A program made the position numbers and the translations under genes. From Lactobacillus sp. Sy-1 (GTDB lineage: Bacteria; Bacillota; Bacilli; Lactobacillales; Lactobacillaceae): DNA of 64,000 nucleotides. Shown here one piece after another: positions 49,522-58,828 of the stretch; within the stretch, counting starts at the first letter, position 1; every line of letters begins with the position of its first letter. The DNA lies in assembly GCF_019303535.1 (NCBI RefSeq), contig NZ_JACCIU010000001.1, forward strand, positions 310,001-374,000, given 5' to 3'. The notes beneath the pieces were generated by a model. The model was not told the origin of the DNA. It ran no database searches and saw only the letters and a list, made by a program, of their open reading frames with translations.

Positions 49522-51228
49522 ATGAGTGAACAATCTGGAATTAAGTTTGACCACGTTAGTTTCCAATACTATAGCCAAGCAGAGCCCACTCTAAGGGATA
49601 TTAATCTGACGATTAACGCCGGCGAAAAGGTATTAATCGTGGGGCCTTCCGGCTCTGGTAAATCAACTTTAGGAAACTTAATTAACGGCATTATTCCACA
49701 TAACTACCGGGGGGATTTAACCGGGACCGTTACCGTAGACGGAATCAACGTTGCTCAATCGAGTGTCTTCGACCTTTCACTTAAGGTCGGGACGGTGCTG
49801 CAAAATGCGAATGACCAGTTCGTGGGGCTAACGATGGCTGAAGACATGGCGTTCGGGATGGAAAACGATGATACGCCGGTTCCCGAAATGCATCAGCGGG
49901 TAAACCAATGGGCGGACTACCTAAATTTAAAGGACCATCTGACCCAAGCCCCCCAAAGTCTTTCCGGTGGCCAAAAGCAACGGGTTGCGATGGGTGACGT
50001 ATTGATTGATGAGGGCGACATCATGCTCTTTGATGAACCATTAGCAGCGTTGGATCCGGCGACTGGTTACCAAACGATTAAGTTAATTGACCAACTGCAC
50101 TCAGAATTTAAAATGACGGTTGTAATCATTGAACACCGTTTAGAAGAAGTGCTCACCCAGTCCGTGGACCGCTTAATTGTGTTGAACGATGGGCAAATCG
50201 TTGCCAACGATACCCCGGATGCAATTCTGAAAAGTGATGTAATGCAGAAATTGGGGCTTCGCGAACCACTGTACATTGAGGCTTTGAAGGCCGCCAACGT
50301 TGATTTAAACCAGGTAACGCATTTGGATGATGTGGAGCAACTCGCAGCACCGCACCTTGAACAGCAATTAGCAAAACTGGCTACTGGTGATCCAAAGCAG
50401 CCGCATGCTGCGAGCCAACCACTGTTGTCAATTCAAAATCTTAAGTTTGGATTTGCCGACCAACAGCCACTGTTTAAGGACTTAAACTTAACCATTAATC
50501 AGGGGGACCACTTGGCGCTGGTGGGCCAGAATGGAATTGGGAAGTCAACGCTTAGTAAGCTGATTACCGGATTTTTGACGCCCAATCGTGGTCAGATTAG
50601 TTTGAATGGGCAACCATTGATGAACGATTCGATTAAGGAGCGTGCTGACCACATCGGGTATGTAATGCAGGATCCCGATAAGATGATCAGTCAGGTCTTG
50701 GTGAAAGCTGAGGTAGGACTGGGCCTAAAACTGCGTGGGGTGAGTGATGCAGAAATTGAGTCCCGGGTAAACGCCATTTTAAAAATTTGTGGGCTGTATC
50801 CATACCGGAATTGGCCAATCGCAGCACTTAGCTTTGGACAGAAGAAACGGGTAACAATTGCAAGTATTCTTATTTTAGAACCTGCAGTTATTATCTTAGA
50901 TGAACCCACCGCCGGACAGGATTTCCGGCATTACACTGAAATGATGCAGTTCTTGACCCAACTTAACCGGCAGGGAACCACTTTAATTACCATTACCCAT
51001 GATATGCACTTAATGCTAGAGTATGCTAATCGAACGGTCGTACTCGGGAATCAAGGAATATTGGCAGATACGAATCCAGTGGCGGTCCTATCTGATACTG
51101 ATCTTTGCCAACAGGCTGATCTAAGACCAACCAGCCTATATCAACTGGCGACCCGCTTTAATTTAAATCCGCAGACCTTTACGGATCTGGTAATCGAATC
51201 TGAATTAGGGGGTGCTAGCCATGAATAA
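49522..51228 (+). CDS. ECF transporter double ATPase (EcfA-EcfA' fusion)
   Basis: 568 residues with two ABC domains. Domain 1: Walker A GPSGSGKST at 41-49, LSGGQKQR, L-F-D-E-P-L-A-A-L-D. Domain 2: GQNGIGKST at 335-343, variant signature LSFGQKKR, I-L-D-E-P-T-A-G-Q-D. YkoD/CbiO-type fusion that powers uptake. Overlaps ecfT by 8 bp. Confidence 0.92.
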   Translation: MSEQSGIKFDHVSFQYYSQAEPTLRDINLTINAGEKVLIVGPSGSGKSTLGNLINGIIPHNYRGDLTGTVTVDGINVAQSSVFDLSLKVGTVLQNANDQFVGLTMAEDMAFGMENDDTPVPEMHQRVNQWADYLNLKDHLTQAPQSLSGGQKQRVAMGDVLIDEGDIMLFDEPLAALDPATGYQTIKLIDQLHSEFKMTVVIIEHRLEEVLTQSVDRLIVLNDGQIVANDTPDAILKSDVMQKLGLREPLYIEALKAANVDLNQVTHLDDVEQLAAPHLEQQLAKLATGDPKQPHAASQPLLSIQNLKFGFADQQPLFKDLNLTINQGDHLALVGQNGIGKSTLSKLITGFLTPNRGQISLNGQPLMNDSIKERADHIGYVMQDPDKMISQVLVKAEVGLGLKLRGVSDAEIESRVNAILKICGLYPYRNWPIAALSFGQKKRVTIASILILEPAVIILDEPTAGQDFRHYTEMMQFLTQLNRQGTTLITITHDMHLMLEYANRTVVLGNQGILADTNPVAVLSDTDLCQQADLRPTSLYQLATRFNLNPQTFTDLVIESELGGASHE

Positions 51229-52048
51229 CAATCTGTTTGGTTATGACCATCAAAACACCTGGATCCACCGGTTAAGCGGAAGCAGTAAACTCTTTTTCTT
51301 CCTATTGGTTTCAATTATTGCAATGGTCAGTTATGACACCCGCTTTATCTGCTTGGTATTGGTGCTATCATTGGTCCTATTGCAGCAATCACACATTAAA
51401 TGGGCCCAAATTCGCCTGGTGGTGAAGCTAATTGTTGCGTTCTCACTCCTGAACTTAGTGATGATTTATATCTTCTCACCAGAAAATGGGGTGGCTATTT
51501 ACGGGACCAAGCACGTAATCTTTGGGAGTGGTTTTTATGCATTAACCCAAGAACAACTATTCTATGAGATTAACCTGGCACTGAAGTACTTTGTAACCGT
51601 GCCACTAGCGCTAATCTTCTTAATCACCACTAACCCGAGTGAATTTGCAGCTAGTTTAAACCGGCTGGGGGTTTCCTATCGAATCAGCTATTCGGTATCA
51701 CTGGCGTTACGGTATATTCCGGACGTGCAAAACGACTACCAAGAAATCAGTCGGGCGCAACAAGCACGGGGATATGAAATTTCCAAGAAGGGCAAGTTGA
51801 TGGCCCGACTAACGGGAGCAGTGCACATTATTATGCCGTTGATTTTCACTAGTATTGCTAAGATTGATACGATCAGTCAGGCGATGGAACTCCGCCGTTT
51901 CGGAAGAAATAAAAAGCGGAGTTGGTATATGCAACGCCCGATGACTAAAAACGATGACTTAGTCTGGGTTGCAACAATCGTAATCGTTATTATTGGCGGC
52001 TGGTTTTTCCACATTGATGGCAGTCGTTTCTTTAACCCGTTTAAATAG
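51221..52048 (+). CDS. ECF transporter T component
   Basis: 275 residues, five to six helices. Coupling motifs S-R-A-Q-Q-A-R-G-Y-E and M-E-L-R-R-F-G, the two Ala-Arg-Gly-like signatures that dock with the ATPases. ATG 51221 with AGGGGG. Dedicated (group I) ECF system, since S, A and T genes are adjacent. Confidence 0.92.
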   Translation: MNNNLFGYDHQNTWIHRLSGSSKLFFFLLVSIIAMVSYDTRFICLVLVLSLVLLQQSHIKWAQIRLVVKLIVAFSLLNLVMIYIFSPENGVAIYGTKHVIFGSGFYALTQEQLFYEINLALKYFVTVPLALIFLITTNPSEFAASLNRLGVSYRISYSVSLALRYIPDVQNDYQEISRAQQARGYEISKKGKLMARLTGAVHIIMPLIFTSIAKIDTISQAMELRRFGRNKKRSWYMQRPMTKNDDLVWVATIVIVIIGGWFFHIDGSRFFNPFK

Positions 52049-52236
52049 GATTGAACACAGTCACTCTGGTTGCGGGGTGGCTGTTAATTTTATTATGGCA
52101 ATGATTGGTAGTGCTGCTTTGCTGCTAACCATTCTAAATTTATTTGATCCTAGCGGGTTACTAAAATATTGCGTCCGATAATGGGAACGACTATGATATT
52201 AATGGCAATTATAATAGTCATATAAGGAGTTTTTAG

Positions 52237-52944
52237 ATGAAAAATAATTTAAGTTTTAAAACGCGATTTAAAAGTGGTTTGAAATATTTCAACCGGATTT
52301 TAAACATTGTTATTTTGGTAATTCTAATTGAATTTGTTCAACTTCCGGTTATTTTCCTGGCTAAGGCTCACCATCCAATACAACAAGGATTGTTGATTCT
52401 AATATATTTTGCTAGTTACGCGCTTTTGATTGGTGCGGCATGGCACTTTTATAAAAAGTACCATCCAAAGCCGCTGGGCAAACTGACCGGGAATGACATC
52501 GTAGTTGCCATTGGGGTATACGTGCTGTATTATTTCTTTAGCACGGCGATGGTAGGATTATCGACGGTTATTTTTCATCAGTCCCAATCCAGTAATAACG
52601 TTGCGATTCAGAGTTTATTATCATCAAACTCGTTGGTTCTATGTGTTATGATGGTTGGGATAATATTTCTATCACCAATTTTGGAAGAACTTGTTTTTCG
52701 TGGAATGATTGTTGATGGATTATTTCCAAACGCAAAACTAATTTGGCCAATGTTGGTAAGTGGGGCGGCGTTCGCCTCTGCACATGCTTTTAGTAACCCA
52801 TTTTTATTTTTAGTTTACGGTGGAATGGGTGCTGGAATGGTGTTTATTTATCGTAAAACAGGGACGTTGAAGGCCAATATTTTCTTTCATATGTTAAACA
52901 ACACATTAGCTTCAATTAGTATTATTATAGTTTTAATTAAATGA
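52237..52944 (+). CDS. CPBP intramembrane metalloprotease (Abi family)
   Basis: 235 residues, six to seven helices. Motif 1 L-E-E-L-V-F-R-G, motif 2 F-A-S-A-H-A-F, motif 3 H-M-L-N-N: all catalytic Glu and His residues are present. In lactobacilli such proteins often give bacteriocin self-immunity, but no bacteriocin gene is adjacent. AAGGAG before ATG 52237. Confidence 0.9.
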   Translation: MKNNLSFKTRFKSGLKYFNRILNIVILVILIEFVQLPVIFLAKAHHPIQQGLLILIYFASYALLIGAAWHFYKKYHPKPLGKLTGNDIVVAIGVYVLYYFFSTAMVGLSTVIFHQSQSSNNVAIQSLLSSNSLVLCVMMVGIIFLSPILEELVFRGMIVDGLFPNAKLIWPMLVSGAAFASAHAFSNPFLFLVYGGMGAGMVFIYRKTGTLKANIFFHMLNNTLASISIIIVLIK

Positions 52945-52955
52945 GGGGGTAAAAA

Positions 52956-53186
52956 ATGAATAAGAAGTTATATCGATCCAATAATCGAATCTTTGCAGGG
53001 GTACTAGGAGGAATTGCTGATTACTTTGATTGGGATAAGACCTGGACTCGCTTGATCTACTCCGCTTTGACCATTTTTAGTTTTGGAATGCCCGGCTTAG
53101 TACTCTACATTATTGCAGCACTTATTATCCCAAACCAACCTGAGCGTAGGGATATTGATGCGGAAGAAATTGATTCAAATAAATAG
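52956..53186 (+). CDS. PspC domain protein
   Basis: 76 residues: K-L-Y-R-S-N-N-R-I-F-A-G-V-L-G-G-I-A-D-Y-F-D and one helix F-G-M-P-G-L-V-L-Y-I-I-A-A-L-I-I-P, then an acidic tail. Membrane-stress linked domain. Probably co-transcribed with the CPBP gene 11 bp upstream. Confidence 0.93.
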   Translation: MNKKLYRSNNRIFAGVLGGIADYFDWDKTWTRLIYSALTIFSFGMPGLVLYIIAALIIPNQPERRDIDAEEIDSNK

Positions 53187-53198
53187 TCTCTAAATCCT

Positions 53199-53235
53199 CA
53201 AAACCCCCATTAATGATACGTTAATGGGGGTTTTG
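53199..53235 (+). terminator. Rho-independent terminator
   Basis: CAAAACCCCCATTAA/TTAATGGGGGTTTTG. Confidence 0.92.
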
Positions 53236-53391
53236 TTTCATAAAATGGTTTTGTTACATTAATGTAACAAATATGCAATTAGCTTGTAATAGTTCTGTTT
53301 TATTTTAGTATTATTTCTTTCCTATAATGAAACCAGTTAAAAATAATAAAAATTAATTAATAATAATATCATTTATTTGGGGATGAATAGA

Positions 53392-53853
53392 TTGAACTAT
53401 AAAAAGCTAGTAAAATTAATCTTAGTTCCACTGGCGTCCGTAACTATTTTTACAGGATTTAATGCCAGTCATGAATCATCGGCAAACGCTGCAAGTAAAA
53501 AAGCAGTTAGTCGAGCTTATAAAGTTGCTGAATCAAAGCTAGGCTCACCATATGTTTATGGTGCAGTTGGACCAACTTCATTCGATTGTTCAGGATTTAC
53601 CCAGTACATATACGAACAAGCACACGTAACCCTTGCTCGGACTGCCCAAGGTCAATATAACACCACGACCCCGGTTCTCCGGAGTAATCTTAAAAAGGGC
53701 GATTTGGTATACTTTGGAGATGACGCAACCTCAATTTCACATGTTGGTTTCTACATTGGAAATGGTGAAATGATCGATGCTCAGAATAACGGTGTGGTAA
53801 CCGAAAAAATTGATGCTCCTTGGTGGACAATCGTTGGGTACTCAAGACCATAA
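53392..53853 (+). CDS. Secreted NlpC/P60 endopeptidase, minimal form
   Basis: 153 residues: signal peptide (cut near A-N-A-A-S) and one NlpC/P60 domain, Y-G-A-V-G-P-T-S-F-D-C-S-G-F with the nucleophile Cys and S-H-V-G-F-Y-I-G with His. No wall-binding region. TTG at 53392 is chosen, 8 bases after GGGGAT. Confidence 0.9.
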   Translation: MNYKKLVKLILVPLASVTIFTGFNASHESSANAASKKAVSRAYKVAESKLGSPYVYGAVGPTSFDCSGFTQYIYEQAHVTLARTAQGQYNTTTPVLRSNLKKGDLVYFGDDATSISHVGFYIGNGEMIDAQNNGVVTEKIDAPWWTIVGYSRP

Positions 53854-53868
53854 TTAAAATGCCAATTT

Positions 53869-53903
53869 AAAAATGAGACTGATTGATTCAGTCTCATTTT
53901 TTT
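53869..53903 (+). terminator. Rho-independent terminator
   Basis: AAATGAGACTGA pairs with TCAGTCTCATTT, followed by T. Confidence 0.88.
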
Positions 53904-53910
53904 GTAAACT

Positions 53911-53944
53911 AAAAACGGACGCCAATTATCATTAGCATCCGTTT
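53911..53944 (-). terminator. Terminator of the GH25 gene
   Basis: Minus strand AAACGGATGC pairs with GCGTCCGTTT, followed by T. Confidence 0.8.
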
Positions 53945-53949
53945 ATTAA

Positions 53950-54732
53950 TTATTGAGCATTATTTAATCTAACCACGTGTGGATTTTTAACTGATTTGTC
54001 AACTGATGTGCTGACCTGCTTAGTAGAAGTCGATTCACCAGCGGTACTAGAAGTGGTGCTACCGCCTAACCAGAATGAGAGTGACTTGGTGCCGGTTAAC
54101 TTGCTAGCATCAACCCGCTTACCGAGGGCGGCACTATAATACTTGTCAGTATATTGCCACAATGCATAGCTGTAATTTGTGCTTGGCTTAACTGAAGTGT
54201 AGCTAGCTAACCAAATTGCATCATAGGCACTCTTAGCAGTGGTGAAGTTACCCATGAATGATTGATAACTGTAAAGAACAATTGGCCGACTAGTTAGCTG
54301 CCGGGCACGATTAGCCCAGGCAACGGTGGCACCGTTTAAACTACCTGAGGTAACGTTATTTGATTCGGCATCGTTAACGTAGAATAATGCCTTGGGTGCT
54401 GCTTTAATTAACGTGGAAGCTTCATTTGCGGCGCCACTAGCGTTTTTATAAAGACTGTAACTATAAACTCCATACTTAACGCCATATTTAGAAAGAATCC
54501 TTACATTGTTTTGGAATACGCGATCTTTATAACTAGACCCGTATTGAACCCGCAGGATTAGAAACTCTGCTTCAGACTTTAGTTTTTTTGCCTGACTATC
54601 TGTAATGTTTCCTTGCCATTCAGATAGGTCATATACCGGTTTAGCCGCGTTAGCGGTAGTTGTAAAGAACGGTGCAACAATGGCGAGCCCTAAAACTACG
54701 ACCAAGCTGCAAAACATTTTTAACTTTTTCAT
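53950..54732 (-). CDS. Secreted GH25 lysozyme (muramidase)
   Basis: 260 residues. Signal peptide cut near T-A-N-A-A; GH25 domain with Y-D-L-S-E-W-Q-G (catalytic Asp), F-L-I-L-R-V-Q-Y-G, L-F-Y-V-N-D-A-E-S (catalytic Asp/Glu) and A-L-W-Q-Y-T-D-K. Ser/Thr tail, no wall-binding domain. Hydrolyses peptidoglycan glycan strands. ATG 54732 used (GGAGTG upstream). Confidence 0.9.
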   Translation of the reverse strand: MKKLKMFCSLVVVLGLAIVAPFFTTTANAAKPVYDLSEWQGNITDSQAKKLKSEAEFLILRVQYGSSYKDRVFQNNVRILSKYGVKYGVYSYSLYKNASGAANEASTLIKAAPKALFYVNDAESNNVTSGSLNGATVAWANRARQLTSRPIVLYSYQSFMGNFTTAKSAYDAIWLASYTSVKPSTNYSYALWQYTDKYYSAALGKRVDASKLTGTKSLSFWLGGSTTSSTAGESTSTKQVSTSVDKSVKNPHVVRLNNAQ

Positions 54733-54870
54733 TATTACTCTCACTCCATATTATTTTAATTCCTATAGAGTAGTTTACCATTAATATCCAGCTAAAAAAC
54801 GCCTGCAATCGTTTTTCAACCAGATTGTAACTTGTTGGTAATAGTTTTATTTTTTCTGAAAATTATTAAG

Positions 54871-54906
54871 AAAAAGTAAGCATCCAGTCATTTTGGATGC
54901 TTACTT
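54871..54906 (-). terminator. Terminator after fumC and the small ORF
   Basis: AAGTAAGCATCCA/TGGATGCTTACTT, with T on the minus strand. Confidence 0.85.
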
Positions 54907-54914
54907 TGGTTGAA

Positions 54915-55055
54915 CTATTCAATATAGCGCCATAAAAAGACGATTCCAGTGACGAGGGCAGCCCATAAAAAGCTTTGAATTCGATCCTTAGCTTCAATCT
55001 TTTTAGCGCGGTGTTCTTGATTTTTACCGGCAAAGTATTTCAATCTTAATACCAC
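54915..55055 (-). CDS. 46-residue single-helix protein downstream of fumC
   Basis: Basic N-terminus (K-Y-F-A-G-K-N-Q-E-H-R-A-K-K) and one C-terminal helix, SFLWAALVTGIVFLWRYIE. GTG at 55055 or TTG at 55043 after AAGGAAA. It lies 9 bp after fumC and ends at the terminator. No family recognised. Confidence 0.5.
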   Translation of the reverse strand: MVLRLKYFAGKNQEHRAKKIEAKDRIQSFLWAALVTGIVFLWRYIE

Positions 55056-55064
55056 ATTTCCTTA

Positions 55065-56435
55065 TTATTTTCTATCAATGTTAGTCATTGCACGCGCATT
55101 GACCCACTGGTTAAATTCTGCCTCGGTGACTCCACTTGCGAGGGCGGCAGCCTTGAGGGTTGAACCATCATGTTGAGCCTTTTGAGCAATCTTTGCACTT
55201 CGTTCGTAGCCGATATGGGGACTAAGGGCGGTCACTAACATCAATGAATTATCCAGTAATTCGGTCATTCTAGATTGGTTCACCGTTAGCCCCTGGACAA
55301 GATGATGGTTGAACGATTCGATTGCCTCCGTTAATAGGTTACTACTATCTAAGAAGTCGTAAATAATAATGGGTTTGTAAACGTTCATTTCGAAGTTTCC
55401 CTGACTGTTAGCGATGTTAATCGTTGTGTCGTGGCCAATCACCTGGGCACTGACCATGGTGAGCGCCTCTACTTGGGTAGGGTTAACCTTGCCGGGCATG
55501 ATTGATGAACCGGGTTCATTACTAGGGATGTTCAGTTCATCATAACCAGCCCTAGGACCACTAGCAAGGAACCGGACGTCGTTACCAATCTTAATTAGGT
55601 CGGTTGCAAGCGTCTTTAGGATTCCATGCACCATTGTAATTCCAGAATGATTAGCTAATCCCTGAAATTTATTAGGGGCGACTGTGAATTGAAGCTGGGT
55701 TTGCTTGCTTAGTTGTGCCACCATCGCCTGGTCAAATCCGTTCGGCGTGTTGAGTCCGGTGCCGACCGCGGTGGCACCAATTGGTAGTTCCAAAAGGGTT
55801 GCCCGGTTAGTTTTGAGGTAGTCGAGATCGTGTTTTAGTGCGCTGACCCAACCGCTAATTTCCTGACCAAACGTAATTGGGGTGGCATCTTGGAGGTGGG
55901 TCCGCCCAATTTTAACCACCGTTTTAAACTCAGCTTCCTTTTTCTGAAGGGCTTCAATTAATGAAGCAATTGCTGGAATCAACTTATCAATGGCTTGGGT
56001 GGCTGCCATCATCATTGCGGTTGGAAAGGTATCGTTTGAACTTTGTGATTGATTTACGTCGTCGTTAGGATGAATGCTGGCAGCCCCAGCCCTTTGGTTA
56101 GCGATGTGAGCAATCACCTCATTGACGTTCATGTTAGTTTGGGTCCCACTTCCAGTTTGAAAAACAACCAGTGGAAATGCCGATTGGTGATCAGTTGCTA
56201 GGATTTGGTCAACGGTGCTACTGATTAACGCAGCTTTATCTGCACTTAAATTACCAATTTCATGGTTTACGATTGCAGCCGCTTTTTTAATTTGCAAGAG
56301 ATTATTTACCACTGCCAATGGCATGGTTTGGCCAATCTTAAAATTATTGTGACTCCGTTCAGTTTGCGGGCCCCAGAGGGCATCCTTAGGGACTTTGACT
56401 TCCCCAAGTGAATCCTTTTCAATCCGATATTCCAA
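55065..56435 (-). CDS. fumC: Fumarate hydratase class II
   Basis: 456 residues. Y-R-I-E-K-D-S-L-G-E-V at the start, F-Q-T-G-S-G-T-Q-T-N-M-N-V-N-E, signature GSSIMPGKVNPTQ, and G-R-T-H-L-Q-D-A-T-P. Interconverts malate and fumarate; with the flavoprotein at 31.6 kb it could form a reductive fumarate branch. TTG at 56435 is chosen, 9 bases from AAGGGA, which gives the family's usual N-terminus (M)EYRIEKD. Confidence 0.94.
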   Translation of the reverse strand: MEYRIEKDSLGEVKVPKDALWGPQTERSHNNFKIGQTMPLAVVNNLLQIKKAAAIVNHEIGNLSADKAALISSTVDQILATDHQSAFPLVVFQTGSGTQTNMNVNEVIAHIANQRAGAASIHPNDDVNQSQSSNDTFPTAMMMAATQAIDKLIPAIASLIEALQKKEAEFKTVVKIGRTHLQDATPITFGQEISGWVSALKHDLDYLKTNRATLLELPIGATAVGTGLNTPNGFDQAMVAQLSKQTQLQFTVAPNKFQGLANHSGITMVHGILKTLATDLIKIGNDVRFLASGPRAGYDELNIPSNEPGSSIMPGKVNPTQVEALTMVSAQVIGHDTTINIANSQGNFEMNVYKPIIIYDFLDSSNLLTEAIESFNHHLVQGLTVNQSRMTELLDNSLMLVTALSPHIGYERSAKIAQKAQHDGSTLKAAALASGVTEAEFNQWVNARAMTNIDRK

Positions 56436-56570
56436 CTTCAACAGTCCCTTCAATTACTTTACTTCTAATTATAATTAGGGATTTAAAAGGATGTCAAAAG
56501 TTACGTTGAATTAAATTAAATTTAAATAGTTAATCAGTTTTAGTGAAATTGTTAACTAAAAAAATTAAAA

Positions 56571-56621
56571 TTTTAGACTGACCTAAAAAAGACTTTAAAA
56601 ATTCTTAAATTAGTGTACAAT
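56571..56621 (+). promoter_or_regulatory. mntH promoter with MntR/DtxR-like box
   Basis: TTTTAGACTGACCTAAAA (56571-56588) is an imperfect palindrome close to the manganese repressor MntR consensus TTTAGG-CTGA/TAGC-CCTAAA. It sits just before a CTTTAA -35 and TACAAT -10 (56616-56621). Manganese control is inferred. Confidence 0.65.
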
Positions 56622-56702
56622 ATTCATTGGTTAAGAAAAATTTATATATTTTCAAATTGTATCAATCCTAAAATGATACCTTACAGAAAGGTGGAGTTTC
56701 AC

Positions 56703-58280
56703 GTGAGTGAAAAACAAAGTATGATTCACTACGCTAACGGTCCTTCGTTGGAGGAAATTAACCATACCGTTAAAGTACCTAGAGATTGGGGATTCTGGAA
56801 GACGTTGTTTGCCTATTCCGGACCAGGAGCACTAGTTGCTGTTGGTTACATGGATCCTGGAAACTGGTCGACCTCAATCACTGGTGGTCAAGATTTTGGA
56901 TACCTACTAATGTCGATTATCTTGATTTCAAGTTTGATTGCGATGTTGCTACAATACATGGCGGCTAAACTTGGAATTGTAACGCAAATGGATTTGGCGC
57001 AAGCTATCCGAACCCGAACCTCCAAATCGCTTGGAATTGTTTTATGGATCATGACTGAGTTTGCAATCATGGCAACCGATATTGCTGAAGTTATCGGGGG
57101 TGCGATTGCATTGAACCTGTTATTCCATATTCCATTGGTAGTTTCAGTGTTCATTACTGTTTTTGATGTTTTACTATTACTTTTACTTACTAAGATTGGG
57201 TTTAGAAAGATTGAAGCAATTGTTGTTTGTTTAATCATAGTAATCCTAGTTGTGTTTGCTTACCAAGTGGCATTGTCAAACGCTGACTGGGGTGGCGTAT
57301 TCAAGGGCTTGATTCCAACTGCTGATACGCTTTCACAATCTAGAAAAGCTTCTGATGGCTTAACTCCTTATGCTGGAGCATTGGGAATTATTGGAGCAAC
57401 CGTTATGCCGCATAACCTTTACTTACATTCAGCCATCTCACAAACTCGTGATTATGATCCAAAGGATAAGAAGGACGTTGCAAGAGCAATCAAGTTTACG
57501 ACTTGGGACTCTAACATCCAATTAACCTTCGCATTCTTCGTTAACGCATTACTATTAATCATGGGGGTTGCCGTATTTAAGACCGGTGCCGTTAAGGATT
57601 CATCATTCTTCGGATTGTTTGACGCCTTGAACAACACTTCCACCTTAAGTAACCCAGTCTTGATTAGTGTTGCTAAGTCAGGAATTCTATCAACTTTGTT
57701 TGCCGTTGCACTGTTAGCATCCGGGCAAAACTCCACGATTACTGGAACCCTAACTGGTCAAGTAATCATGGAAGGGTTTATTCACATGAAGATGCCATTA
57801 TGGCTCCGGCGGTTAATTACCCGTTTAATTTCAGTGGTTCCGGTGCTTATCTGTGTGTCACTTACCAGTGGTGAATCAGAACTACAGGAACATACCGCAT
57901 TGAACAACTTAATGGAAAATTCGCAAATTTTCTTAGCATTAGCATTACCATTCTCAATGTTGCCATTGATTCTAATGACTGATAATAAGCATCAAATGGG
58001 AAATGAATTCAAAAATACGCTTTGGGTTAAGTTTTTAGGATGGATTTCAGTTTTAGGATTGATTTATTTGAACCTAAACGGACTACCATCTGCAGTTGCT
58101 GGATTCTTTGGTGATAAGATTACTACTGCACAAACCCACTTAGCTAACGGAATTGCTTACACGTTAGACTTCTTTATCTTAGCACTATTGATTTGGACCC
58201 TAGTTGAATTTTACTTTGGTAATAAACGGGTGCTATCAGCAAAAAGTGCTGAAGAATCACAACAAAAGGGCAACGCATAA
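56703..58280 (+). CDS. mntH: Nramp-type manganese transporter
   Basis: 525 residues, eleven to twelve helices. Helix-1 metal motif G-Y-M-D-P-G-N-W, consensus transport motif G-A-T-V-M-P-H-N-L-Y-L-H-S-A in helix 6, and G-Q-N-S-T-I-T-G-T-L. Imports Mn2+ with protons; lactobacilli rely on Mn for oxidative defence. GTG at 56703 follows AAAGGTGGAG. Operon with UspA 30 bp downstream. Confidence 0.94.
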   Translation: MSEKQSMIHYANGPSLEEINHTVKVPRDWGFWKTLFAYSGPGALVAVGYMDPGNWSTSITGGQDFGYLLMSIILISSLIAMLLQYMAAKLGIVTQMDLAQAIRTRTSKSLGIVLWIMTEFAIMATDIAEVIGGAIALNLLFHIPLVVSVFITVFDVLLLLLLTKIGFRKIEAIVVCLIIVILVVFAYQVALSNADWGGVFKGLIPTADTLSQSRKASDGLTPYAGALGIIGATVMPHNLYLHSAISQTRDYDPKDKKDVARAIKFTTWDSNIQLTFAFFVNALLLIMGVAVFKTGAVKDSSFFGLFDALNNTSTLSNPVLISVAKSGILSTLFAVALLASGQNSTITGTLTGQVIMEGFIHMKMPLWLRRLITRLISVVPVLICVSLTSGESELQEHTALNNLMENSQIFLALALPFSMLPLILMTDNKHQMGNEFKNTLWVKFLGWISVLGLIYLNLNGLPSAVAGFFGDKITTAQTHLANGIAYTLDFFILALLIWTLVEFYFGNKRVLSAKSAEESQQKGNA

Positions 58281-58310
58281 TTAACCAACTTTAAATAAGA
58301 GGTGTAATTA

Positions 58311-58739
58311 ATGGATCAATTTCAAAGAATCTTAGTCGGAGTTGATGATTCCGACGACGCAATTTTAGCTTTTCGGTATGCCATTGAACGAGCCAAACGC
58401 GACGATGCACAGTTAATTCTAGTTTCCGTTTTAGAAACTGAAGAAATTAACGTTTATGAGGCGTTGACCAGGGACTACATGCACGGTGAAAAGAAAGACT
58501 TAGAAGAACATATGCAAAAGTATGTTGAACAAGCTAAGCAAGCTGGGGTTAAGGACGTTCAAGCAATTGTTGCCTCCGGTGATGCCGGTGAAACAATCGT
58601 AAAGGATGTAATTCCCCATGTTGAACCAGATCTACTAGTGATTGGTTCTCAATCCAAGAAGGGAATTGCCCGTCACTTTGGAAGTCAAGCTGCTTACATG
58701 GCGAAGTACTCACCAACTTCAGTAATGGTAATTAGATAG
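58311..58739 (+). CDS. Universal stress protein UspA family
   Basis: 142 residues. I-L-V-G-V-D-D-S-D-D at the start and the ATP loop V-I-G-S-Q-S-K-K-G-I near 120 with S-P-T-S-V-M-V-I-R. ATP-binding form. Co-transcription with mntH is frequent in Lactobacillales. Confidence 0.92.
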   Translation: MDQFQRILVGVDDSDDAILAFRYAIERAKRDDAQLILVSVLETEEINVYEALTRDYMHGEKKDLEEHMQKYVEQAKQAGVKDVQAIVASGDAGETIVKDVIPHVEPDLLVIGSQSKKGIARHFGSQAAYMAKYSPTSVMVIR

Positions 58740-58754
58740 TTTAAATTAATCTCA

Positions 58755-58792
58755 AGGACCATCATTCTGTTATGGAATGGTGATCCTTTTTG
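58755..58792 (+). terminator. Rho-independent terminator
   Basis: AAGGA-CATCATTC pairs with GGAATGGTGATCCTT, followed by T5. Confidence 0.85.
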
Positions 58793-58828
58793 TTTATAAT
58801 TGGGTTTAAAGTAAAGGAGCTGATGAGA

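Noticed and set aside
52093-52181. 28-residue hydrophobic ORF after ecfT
   Set aside because: No ribosome binding site and no terminator of its own; left as intergenic sequence.
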